Position numbers and translations under genes: made by a program. Positions 1 through 6,619 of a DNA stretch of 64,000 nt are shown here, piece after piece. How positions within the stretch are numbered: the stretch's first letter is position 1; every line of letters begins with the position of its first letter. The notes under the pieces are model-generated. The model had not been told where the DNA came from. It made no database searches and saw only the letters and a list, made by a program, of their open reading frames with translations. The DNA is from Ruegeria halocynthiae (GTDB taxonomy: Bacteria > Pseudomonadota > Alphaproteobacteria > Rhodobacterales > Rhodobacteraceae). Location: contig NZ_FNNP01000007.1 of NCBI RefSeq assembly GCF_900106805.1, positions 113,655 to 177,654 on the forward strand, given 5' to 3'.

Positions 1-579
1 TTCTGGCCGGGCAGCGAACGCGCCACGCTGCTTAAATCGCTGGGTGTCATATGTGGTTTCACCGGCATCGTGGTGCTGTCTTTGCCTGTTCTGAACGCCG
101 GAGCGACATCTGAGTTCTGGGCCATCCTGCTAATCCTGTGCGCGCCTGTTTGCTATGCCTTCTCGCTCAACATCGCTCGCTCGTTTCGCGACATGCAGCC
201 TGTGGTGCTGGTGGCGCTGGCCCTGACGGGCGCGACGCTGGCCATCGCTCCGCTAGCATTGTGGCGTGAAGGGTTGCCTCATATTACGCGGGTCGAGACA
301 TGGGCGTCGCTGCTGATGATCGGGTTTGTCCTGACCTCGGCGGCCTTTATCGCGTTCTACTGGCTGCTGCCCAAGGTGGGGCCAACCAATATCTCAACCG
401 TCACCCTGATCGCCCCGATTTCGGCGCTGGTGCTGGGAACATCGGTTCTGGGTGAGGCACTTTTGCCCGAACATCTGCTGGGTATGGCGGCCATATTCGC
501 GGGGCTGTTGCTGATCGACGGGCGGATAGTCAGGAGATGGCGAGCGGACAAGGGCAACAAAGATCAACCAAAAGGTTGA
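1..579 (+). CDS. DMT-family (EamA) permease, C-terminal part
   Basis: This is the 3' end of an inner-membrane transporter of the drug/metabolite (EamA) superfamily; the reading frame is open from base 1, so the start lies outside the window. About 192 codons are visible, with five or so hydrophobic segments separated by short loops. The stretch IAPISALVLGTSVLGE before the last membrane helix is typical of the second EamA repeat. The protein ends in a basic tail (RRWRADKGNKDQ). The substrate cannot be deduced. It is not coupled to the ATP synthase operon, which begins 184 bases further on. Confidence 0.8.
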   Translation, partial: FWPGSERATLLKSLGVICGFTGIVVLSLPVLNAGATSEFWAILLILCAPVCYAFSLNIARSFRDMQPVVLVALALTGATLAIAPLALWREGLPHITRVETWASLLMIGFVLTSAAFIAFYWLLPKVGPTNISTVTLIAPISALVLGTSVLGEALLPEHLLGMAAIFAGLLLIDGRIVRRWRADKGNKDQPKG

Positions 580-763
580 ATATGCAGATTCAAGCCCAGC
601 GGCCTGCTCTATCGCTATAGCGCATCCTCAGTGTTCAGCGGGCATATGATTTATAGAATAAGAATCATAGGCTTACAGATGTATCGCCCGCATCTTCAAC
701 ACCGTTGACTCTGTGCTCCATGCCCCTTAGCACCCTACCCAAGACTGTACGAGGGAAACGCCC

Positions 764-1096
764 GTGACCGATGATGACCAAAAGCAGCGTATGGCGCAGC
801 TTGAGGCCAAGATCGCGGCGACGAAAAAGGCCAAAAAGCCCGAAGCCCGCGCAGACGCCGACTTTTCGGGGGGCGAGCTTGCCTGGCGGATGGTCATTGA
901 AATGGTATCCGGTCTGGGGATCGGATTTGGCATCGGATACGGGCTTGACAGCCTGCTCGGGACAATCCCGATCTTTCTGGTGCTGTTCACATTGCTGGGC
1001 CTTGTCGCCGGAGTGAAAGTTATGCTCCGCAGCGCACAAGAGGCTCAAGAGAAACAAGCGGCCGCACATATGGCCGAGAAGGACGAGAGGGACTGA
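764..1096 (+). CDS. atpI: ATP synthase protein I (AtpI)
   Basis: Small accessory membrane protein of the F0 operon, thought in the family to help assemble the c-ring or handle Mg2+; it is not a structural subunit. The 110-residue product has a charged N-terminal helix rich in Lys and Ala (about residues 8-28) and two membrane segments (about 41-62 and 67-90). Glycine-rich [13 protein letters not shown] in the first helix is characteristic of AtpI. The start is GTG with GAGGGAAAC just upstream. It is the first gene of atpIBEXF and ends two bases before atpB. Confidence 0.88.
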   Translation: MTDDDQKQRMAQLEAKIAATKKAKKPEARADADFSGGELAWRMVIEMVSGLGIGFGIGYGLDSLLGTIPIFLVLFTLLGLVAGVKVMLRSAQEAQEKQAAAHMAEKDERD

Positions 1097-1098
1097 AC

Positions 1099-1878
1099 GT
1101 GGCGACTGAGACCACCGCAGCACACGGCGCCGAAGGCGCAGCAGAAAGCAGCAGCCTGGTGTTCCACCCGATGGACCAGTTCATCGTCGAGCCGCTGTTC
1201 GGTGACGGCGCAATTGCATGGTACACGCCCACCAACGTGACGCTGTGGTTGTTCTTCGCCATTCTGGCCATTATTGGCCTGCTGGTCCTCAGCACCTCGA
1301 AGCGCGCCATCGTGCCGACCCGTATGCAGTCGGTCGCGGAACTGGCTTACGGCTTCATCTACAAGATGCTGGAAGACATCTGCGGCAAGGAAGGCATCAA
1401 GTACTTCCCTTATGTCATGACGCTGTTCATGTTCATTGTCGTTGCGAACTTCCTGGGCCTGATCCCGACCTCGTTCACCACCACATCGCATTTCGCCGTG
1501 ACAATCCCGCTGGCTTTGGCTGTGTTCCTGACTGTGACCATCCTGGGTTTCGTCAAGAACGGTGCCGGATTCCTGGGCCTGTTCTGGGTCTCCAGCGCAC
1601 CGCTGGCGCTGCGTCCTGTTCTGGCGATCATCGAGCTGATCTCGTACTTTGTACGCCCCGTCAGCCACTCTATTCGTCTTGCCGGTAACGTCATGGCTGG
1701 CCACGCCGTGATCAAGGTTTTCGCAGGCTTCGCCGCGATTGCAGTGATCTCGCCTGTGTCCGTTCTGGCGATCACCGCAATGTACGGCCTTGAAGTCCTG
1801 GTGGCCTTCATTCAGGCCTACGTATTCACCATTCTGACCTGTGTTTATCTGAAAGATGCTCTGCATCCGTCGCACTAA
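1099..1878 (+). CDS. atpB: ATP synthase F0 subunit a
   Basis: Stator subunit a carries protons to and from the c-ring in the cytoplasmic membrane. The 259-residue product has the expected five to six membrane helices and the family signature SIRLAGN, in which Arg193 is the essential arginine facing the c-ring carboxylate. The GTG start lies two bases after the atpI stop, so the two genes are probably translationally coupled. Length and motif placement are normal. It is followed at 48 bases by atpE. Confidence 0.97.
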   Translation: MATETTAAHGAEGAAESSSLVFHPMDQFIVEPLFGDGAIAWYTPTNVTLWLFFAILAIIGLLVLSTSKRAIVPTRMQSVAELAYGFIYKMLEDICGKEGIKYFPYVMTLFMFIVVANFLGLIPTSFTTTSHFAVTIPLALAVFLTVTILGFVKNGAGFLGLFWVSSAPLALRPVLAIIELISYFVRPVSHSIRLAGNVMAGHAVIKVFAGFAAIAVISPVSVLAITAMYGLEVLVAFIQAYVFTILTCVYLKDALHPSH

Positions 1879-1926
1879 GGTCTGATAACCCAACATCGAA
1901 ACTTCCAATTCGTAAGGAGAAACATC

Positions 1927-2151
1927 ATGGAAGGCGATCTCGCACACATCGGCGCAGGCCTGGCAGCAATCGGTTCCGGCGCAGCCGCAATCGGGGTGGG
2001 CAACGTTGCAGGCAACTTCCTGGCCGGCGCCCTGCGCAACCCTTCGGCGGCTGCTTCGCAGACCGCAACCCTGTTCATCGGTATCGCATTCGCAGAAGCC
2101 CTGGGGATCTTTGCATTCCTGGTCTCGCTGCTGCTGATGTTCGCCGTCTAA
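1927..2151 (+). CDS. atpE: ATP synthase F0 subunit c
   Basis: Subunit c forms the proton-driven rotor ring. The 74-residue hairpin has two membrane helices around a polar loop (RNPSA) that contacts the F1 stalk. Glu57 in [11 protein letters not shown] is the ion-binding carboxylate. I do not see the extra Gln and Thr ligands of the sodium type, so proton coupling is expected. A strong AAGGAG site precedes the ATG by seven bases, which fits the high dose of subunit c needed relative to its neighbours. Confidence 0.97.
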   Translation: MEGDLAHIGAGLAAIGSGAAAIGVGNVAGNFLAGALRNPSAAASQTATLFIGIAFAEALGIFAFLVSLLLMFAV

Positions 2152-2237
2152 TCTGCGGAACCTGATCCTTACGCGCAGGTGGGTCCAAGCCATAGCGGCC
2201 CACCTATTGTAAAGACAACGTTCCGACGGAGGACATC

Positions 2238-2789
2238 ATGGCGACTGAACCCCTTGCCAAAGAAGTAGCTGGCACCTGCGTTGACTCTCATGGGTCGGCG
2301 ATTGGTATGCCACAGCTCTGCTTCGATTGGTTCCCCAACCAGATTTTCTGGCTGGTCATTACGCTGGTCGTCATCTTTCTGGTCCTGTCCCGCGTGGCCT
2401 TGCCTCGCATCGCGGCAATCCTGGCAGAGCGTCAGGGGACCATTACAAATGACCTGGCTGCGGCCGAAGATCTAAAGGCCAAAGCGGTCGAGGCTGAAGA
2501 GGCCTATAACAAGGCGCTGGCCGATGCCCGTTCTGAGGCACAGCGTATCGCAGCGGAAGCCCGCGCGGAAATCCAGTCTGGTCTGGATGACGCGATTGCC
2601 AAGGCAGATGCGGAAATCGCTGCAAAAGCGGCTGAATCGGAAAAGGCAATTGCCGATATCCGTGCCGGTGCGCTGGAAAGCATTCAAGTGGTTGCCAAAG
2701 ATACGGCGGCTGAACTGGTTACCGCACTGGGCGGCGAGGCGGATGCCAAAGCCATCAACAGTGCAGTAGACACGCAGGCGAAAGGATAA
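2238..2789 (+). CDS. atpX: ATP synthase F0 subunit b'
   Basis: One of two diverged b-type stator subunits, as is usual in photosynthetic and related alphaproteobacteria. The 183-residue product has a 30-residue N-terminal extension, one membrane helix (about residues 33-54, [14 protein letters not shown]) and a long charged, Ala/Glu-rich helix that would pair with subunit b and reach F1. A GGAGG site lies just before the ATG. The next gene, atpF, follows after five bases. Name choice between atpX and atpF' is conventional only. Confidence 0.92.
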   Translation: MATEPLAKEVAGTCVDSHGSAIGMPQLCFDWFPNQIFWLVITLVVIFLVLSRVALPRIAAILAERQGTITNDLAAAEDLKAKAVEAEEAYNKALADARSEAQRIAAEARAEIQSGLDDAIAKADAEIAAKAAESEKAIADIRAGALESIQVVAKDTAAELVTALGGEADAKAINSAVDTQAKG

Positions 2790-2794
2790 GTGAC

Positions 2795-3355
2795 ATGCGG
2801 AACACTCTTGCTCTTATCCTGACCGTTGGTGCCGCCAGCCCCGCGCTGGCCGCAAGCGGCCCGTTCTTCTCACTTGGCAACACTGACTTTGTGGTCCTTC
2901 TGGGCTTTATCGTCTTCATCGCGGTCCTGTTCTATTTCAAGGTCCCCGGCATGATCGGTGGTGCGTTGGACAAACGGGCCGACGGCATTCAGTCGGAACT
3001 GGATGAAGCTCGCGCCCTGCATGAAGAAGCGCGCAGTCTGCTGGCCTCGTACGAGCGTAAGCAGCGCGAAGTTCAGGGCCTGGCTGATGCCATCGTCGAG
3101 TCGGCGAAGGAAGACGCGGCTCTGGCTGCTGAACAAGCCAAAGTCGATCTGGAAAGCTCTATCGCACGCCGTCTGGCCGCTGCGCAGGATCAGATCGCAT
3201 CGGCTCAGGCTTCGGCTGTTAGAGAAGTCCGTGATCAGGCCGTCACTGTTGCGGTTTCGGTCGCAAAGGCCGTGCTGGCCAAGCAGATGACCGCCGCTCA
3301 GGCGAACAAACTGATCGACGCGTCCATCGCGGATGTTGGTGAAAAACTGCATTGA
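2795..3355 (+). CDS. atpF: ATP synthase F0 subunit b
   Basis: Second b-type stator subunit, 186 residues. The N-terminus (MRNTLALILTVGAASPALA) looks like a cleavable signal peptide and is followed by the real membrane anchor (about residues 32-50, FVVLLGFIVFIAVLFYF). The rest is a long amphipathic helix expected to form a heterodimer with b'. The last gene of the F0 operon; the F1 genes are not in this window, which fits the split ATP synthase operons of Rhodobacterales. A terminator follows 25 bases after the stop. Confidence 0.93.
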   Translation: MRNTLALILTVGAASPALAASGPFFSLGNTDFVVLLGFIVFIAVLFYFKVPGMIGGALDKRADGIQSELDEARALHEEARSLLASYERKQREVQGLADAIVESAKEDAALAAEQAKVDLESSIARRLAAAQDQIASAQASAVREVRDQAVTVAVSVAKAVLAKQMTAAQANKLIDASIADVGEKLH

Positions 3356-3380
3356 TCGTACTGGTCAATTGAAATGAAGA

Positions 3381-3411
3381 ACCCGAGGGCCTCAGGCACT
3401 CGGGTTTTTTT
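3381..3411 (+). terminator. Intrinsic terminator of the atp F0 operon
   Basis: A 7-bp stem, ACCCGAG at 3381-3387 with CTCGGGT at 3399-3405, encloses an 11-base loop and runs into seven T residues (3405-3411). It sits 25 bases beyond the atpF stop. The 3' end of the convergent DUF457 gene, including its stop codon, lies within this structure. Confidence 0.85.
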
Positions 3412-3910
3412 GTTTTGGGCTCTCGGTGTCTTTCTTTGATCTGCGCCAAGTGAAGTACCAGACGAGAAGGGCAGTCATCGTGATTATTATCTCAACCTTG
3501 AAGGTCCAATGGTTGAGGAACGATAATATCCAATGAGAATGGGTCGCCTGCACCGTGACCAACGGATGGGTTGCGTTTGAAATCGGCCAGAGCCATGCGA
3601 CCTCGCCTGCGATTGAATCCAGTACCATGTGAACCAAACCGCCTGCTCCGAAGAAGGTCAGAAATGTGCCGGTTTGTTGCAGCCATCGCCGGACCAGAAG
3701 GCCAGTTAGCAGAAAGCCTGCCCAGATGATTGGCCGATGTGTCAGGTAGGAATGATGATGGTGCCCTCGATCATCAACAAGATAGAACCAGAGGATATCT
3801 ATGTCGGGTGCAACAGCTCCGATCATTGCGGCTGTAAACGCAAGCTTGGTCAGATTGGGAGCTGTCGCTCGGAAGATCAAATAAGCGCCCGGCAAATGCC
3901 CGATGAACAT
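3392..3910 (-). CDS. DUF457/YdjM-like membrane protein
   Basis: A 172-residue multi-span inner-membrane protein of the DUF457 family, annotated elsewhere as metal-dependent hydrolase; function is unproven. Family-typical features are the N-terminal GHLPGAYL, APDIDIL in the second segment, and a His-rich loop (DRGHHHHSYLTH) that could hold a metal. I take the ATG at 3910, whose A is shared with the TGA of the upstream GntR gene (TGATG), rather than the TTG one codon earlier. This coupling suggests one transcript with the regulator. Its stop codon falls inside the atp operon terminator. Confidence 0.75.
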   Translation of the reverse strand: MFIGHLPGAYLIFRATAPNLTKLAFTAAMIGAVAPDIDILWFYLVDDRGHHHHSYLTHRPIIWAGFLLTGLLVRRWLQQTGTFLTFFGAGGLVHMVLDSIAGEVAWLWPISNATHPLVTVQATHSHWILSFLNHWTFKVEIIITMTALLVWYFTWRRSKKDTESPKQKNPSA

Positions 3911-4680
3911 CAAGCTTCTCCGGTTTCGTGCTTCAACCTCTGCTGCGCAATCTCTTCGTTGCGCAGGGCCTTTTGCTGATCGACCATGCAGCTTTTGACA
4001 AAGTTCAGATGGTCCTCGACCGCCTGCCGCGCGCCCTTGGGGTCACGGTCCTGCAGTGCGGTGTTGATCGCGCGGTGCTGATCCAGAATGGCGTCCCGGG
4101 TGGTACGTTGCTGGAACATGATCTGGCGGTTGTAGAACACACCCTGCCGCAGCAGATCGAACATCGACCGCATCATATGCAGCATCACCACGTTATGGCT
4201 TGCCTCGATGATGGCCATGTGGAACTGCGCATCCAGATGCGCCTCTTCCTCGGCTGCGTTGCGGTCATGGGCGGCTTCCATCTTGTCCAGAATGGCCTGA
4301 ACAACCTTCAGATCACTGTCCGATCCCATCCGGGCGGCGCGCTCGGCTGCCAACCCCTCCATATCACGCCGGAACGAGAGATAGTCTGACACCGCCTCGT
4401 TGTGATTGCCGAACAGCCGGATCAATGCAGGTGAGAAGGCCGAGCCCAGAACCTCGGCCACATATATGCCAGATCCGGCCTTGGCGGCCAGCAACCCCTG
4501 ATCCTGCAGATCAGCGATGGCCTCGCGCAGCGATGGGCGCGACACGCCCATCCGCTCGGCCAACTCGCGTTCCGAGGGCAGGCGTTCGCCGGGGCGCAGG
4601 ATACCGCGCAGGATCAGCAGCTCGATCTGGCGCACCACGGCCAGAGACAGTTTTTCGGTTTGAACTTTCTGAAAGGGCAT
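3910..4680 (-). CDS. GntR-family regulator, FadR subfamily (FCD domain)
   Basis: A 256-residue transcription factor. The N-terminal winged helix (about residues 8-75) carries LRPGERLPSERELAERMGVS followed by RPSLREAIADL, the classic GntR signature. The C-terminal half is an all-helical FCD effector domain with the metal-binding pattern D...H...H (HLDAQFHMAI, ASHN). It resembles PdhR/LldR-type regulators that sense small organic acids, but the ligand cannot be read from sequence. It is transcribed away from the aminotransferase at 4834, and paired inverted repeats between them are likely its operators. Confidence 0.88.
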   Translation of the reverse strand: MPFQKVQTEKLSLAVVRQIELLILRGILRPGERLPSERELAERMGVSRPSLREAIADLQDQGLLAAKAGSGIYVAEVLGSAFSPALIRLFGNHNEAVSDYLSFRRDMEGLAAERAARMGSDSDLKVVQAILDKMEAAHDRNAAEEEAHLDAQFHMAIIEASHNVVMLHMMRSMFDLLRQGVFYNRQIMFQQRTTRDAILDQHRAINTALQDRDPKGARQAVEDHLNFVKSCMVDQQKALRNEEIAQQRLKHETGEA

Positions 4681-4698
4681 CCGGCTAACATCTAAAAT

Positions 4699-4717
4699 TG
4701 GTCAACTTACCTGACCA
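4699..4717. promoter_or_regulatory. Candidate GntR operator 1
   Basis: Perfect inverted repeat TGGTCA-N7-TGACCA, 19 bp, located 19 bases upstream of the GntR start codon and in the region shared with the divergent aminotransferase. The size and symmetry suit a FadR-type dimer. A second, less perfect copy with the same spacing lies 63 bp away. Confidence 0.55.
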
Positions 4718-4761
4718 CGTTTGAGGGTGGTGTTCAAGCCGCTCACGGGGACTGAAATATT

Positions 4762-4780
4762 AGGTCAGAATTATTGACAT
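4762..4780. promoter_or_regulatory. Candidate GntR operator 2, overlapping the -35 box
   Basis: AGGTCA-N7-TGACAT keeps the GTCA-N7-TGAC core of operator 1. Its centre is 63 bp from the first site, six helical turns, so both would lie on the same DNA face. It overlaps the aminotransferase -35 element, so binding would be expected to repress. Confidence 0.5.
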
Positions 4781-4801
4781 AAGTTACACATTGCCTAATC
4801 T
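4774..4801 (+). promoter_or_regulatory. Predicted sigma-70 promoter of the aminotransferase gene
   Basis: A consensus -35 TTGACA (4774-4779) and a -10 TAATCT (4796-4801) are separated by 16 bases. Transcription would begin about 25 bases before the ATG at 4834, leaving room for the GGGGCAGAGGAGG ribosome binding site. Confidence 0.6.
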
Positions 4802-4833
4802 ACTGCCCAAGGGGCAGAGGAGGCCCCACTGAG

Positions 4834-6027
4834 ATGGATCAACTCTATGCCACCCGCACCTCTCGGATGAAGGCGTCCGAAATCCGCGAATTGCTGAAGC
4901 TTCTGGGCGAGCCCGGCATCATTTCATTCGCGGGCGGCATCCCAGACCCGAACCTGTTTCCGGCAGAGGCTTTTGCCGAAGCCTTCCAAAACGCGCTTGG
5001 CCCAGATCATCAGGCACAGGCGTTGCAATATTCGGTCAGCGAAGGCTATGCGCCGCTGCGCGAATGGCTGGTCGGTTACATGCGCGGGGTAGGTGTGGAT
5101 TGTGACATTGACAACATCCTGATCACATCCGGCTCCCAGCAGGCGCTGGACTATCTGGGCAAGCTGTTCCTGTCGCCGGGTGACACCGCGCTGGTCGGCT
5201 GGCCCACCTATCTGGGTGCGCTCAACGCCTTTGATGCCTATGAGCCGCGCTTTGATCAGCTTAGCATCAACGGCAATCGCAGGGTCGCCGAATACCGGGA
5301 AGCGGCCGGGAACAGCCCGATCAAATTCGCCTATCTTTCCGCTGATTTCGCCAACCCGACGGGTGAGACCGTGGACCTGCGGGGCAGGGAGGCCCTGTTG
5401 GATCTGGCCGAAGACCTGGACTGCGCCATAATCGAAGACGGGGCCTATCAGGCTCTGCGCTATGACGGAGACCCGATCCCCCCGATCCTGGCGCTGGAAC
5501 AGGCCCGTGAAGGCTCGATCGAAGCTTGCCGCACGATCTATTGCGGCAGTTTCTCGAAAACCCTGTCGCCGGGGTTACGCGTCGGTTGGGTCGTGGCCGC
5601 CAAGCCGGTGATTTCGCAATTGGTATTGCTGAAACAGGCCGCTGATCTGCATTCCTCGACGATCAACCAGATGGCCGTCTATCAGGTGGCACGGGACTGT
5701 TTTGATAGCCACGTCCCCATGCTGAGGCGCGCCTATGCTGCGCGGCGTGATGCGATGCTGGATGCCTTGGCACAGCACATGCCCGACGGTGTGGATTGGA
5801 CCCGACCCGAAGGCGGAATGTTCGTCTGGGTCACCTTGCCGAAAGGTGTGAACGGGGCCGACCTGCTGGCCCGTGCGCTGGAAACGGTCAAGCTCGCCTT
5901 TGTGCCCGGTCGGGCCTTTTATCCCGATGACACAGGCGCCAATACGATCCGGCTGAGTTTCTCCAATTCGGATGAGGACACGATCCGTGAAGGGATACGC
6001 CGACTGGGCGAGGTGCTGCGCGCCTGA
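4834..6027 (+). CDS. PLP-dependent aminotransferase, class I/II (2-aminoadipate type)
   Basis: A 397-residue fold-type I aminotransferase. Lys242 in SFSKTLSPGLRVGW is the Schiff-base lysine, and the N-terminal ISFAGGIPDPNLFP and the YLSADFANPTG segment are typical of the 2-aminoadipate/aromatic aminotransferase group related to LysN and the MocR C-terminal domain. The amino donor and acceptor are not determined by the sequence. A strong GGAGG lies nine bases before the ATG. It is divergent from an FCD-type GntR regulator and probably controlled by it, which suggests an inducible catabolic role for an amino acid. Confidence 0.85.
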   Translation: MDQLYATRTSRMKASEIRELLKLLGEPGIISFAGGIPDPNLFPAEAFAEAFQNALGPDHQAQALQYSVSEGYAPLREWLVGYMRGVGVDCDIDNILITSGSQQALDYLGKLFLSPGDTALVGWPTYLGALNAFDAYEPRFDQLSINGNRRVAEYREAAGNSPIKFAYLSADFANPTGETVDLRGREALLDLAEDLDCAIIEDGAYQALRYDGDPIPPILALEQAREGSIEACRTIYCGSFSKTLSPGLRVGWVVAAKPVISQLVLLKQAADLHSSTINQMAVYQVARDCFDSHVPMLRRAYAARRDAMLDALAQHMPDGVDWTRPEGGMFVWVTLPKGVNGADLLARALETVKLAFVPGRAFYPDDTGANTIRLSFSNSDEDTIREGIRRLGEVLRA

Positions 6028-6071
6028 ACCGAGAAAGGTTTCTTTAACCATATTGGCGCTAGAAAAGCTGC

Positions 6072-6479
6072 ATGGTCCGTCTGCTCGCCTTCCTGCTGCT
6101 GGCCGCCTGTTCGGGTGGCACGCCCTATTTTCGCGATTTGCCCGCAACGCGTGTCGCCGTAAACGGCAGCGTCTTTGACGTGCGGGTCCGCGGTGAACTA
6201 GTCGAGGCGGTCCGCGTGAACCCACAATACGCCCCGCGACTGGGCCCGGTTCGTGAGCGTGCAGCTCTTGCCATGACGCAGGTGTCCGGCTGCCCCATCC
6301 TTGATGTTTTGGGCGATGCGGCGGTCACGGTGGGTGTTTTGGGCTGTGACCAGACCAGCGGGAAAAAGCTGTTGCAGTCCGCTGTATCGTCATCGAACTA
6401 CGAATGTATCGACTATGGTCTCTATGAGGGCACCAGCAGCGATGGTGGCTATCAGGTCTTTGAATGCACCCCATACTGA
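6072..6479 (+). CDS. Small predicted lipoprotein, function unknown
   Basis: A 135-residue secreted protein. The first 12 residues are hydrophobic and lead to LLAACSG, a lipobox with Cys13 as the lipidation site. The mature part is short, with Cys residues in VSGCPILD, VLGCDQ, NYECID and VFECTP that could form two disulphides. I do not recognise a named domain. It lies 44 bases after the aminotransferase. A TTAACCAT sequence at 6044-6051, a CtrA half-site in form, precedes it, but one half-site is weak evidence. Confidence 0.65.
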   Translation: MVRLLAFLLLAACSGGTPYFRDLPATRVAVNGSVFDVRVRGELVEAVRVNPQYAPRLGPVRERAALAMTQVSGCPILDVLGDAAVTVGVLGCDQTSGKKLLQSAVSSSNYECIDYGLYEGTSSDGGYQVFECTPY

Positions 6480-6513
6480 TTTCGCGGATTCCAGCTCATT
6501 TTCGCCAAGATGT

Positions 6514-6522
6514 TGTGGATAA
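6514..6522 (-). promoter_or_regulatory. Perfect DnaA box upstream of smc
   Basis: TGTGGATAA on the plus strand is the exact complement of the consensus DnaA box TTATCCACA. It is in the 140-base noncoding gap between the lipoprotein gene and smc, 98 bases before the smc start. Only one clear box is visible here, so this is not an origin. Confidence 0.55.
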
Positions 6523-6619
6523 CTTGGGCAAACAACCCATATCCTGCGCAATCACGTTGACACCTTGCCCCTCCGTTGCGCAGACTTCTTACCCATAGGA
6601 ATCACACCAAGAGCAGCCA

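Noticed and set aside
1045..2193. A 382-codon open frame opposite atpB and atpE
   Set aside because: It mirrors highly conserved atp genes, its product is rich in Gln, Arg and Glu in a way typical of a complementary frame, and it has no family motif or ribosome binding site.
6044..6051. TTAACCAT as a CtrA site upstream of the lipoprotein gene
   Set aside because: Only a half-site is present; the second TTAA at the right spacing is missing.
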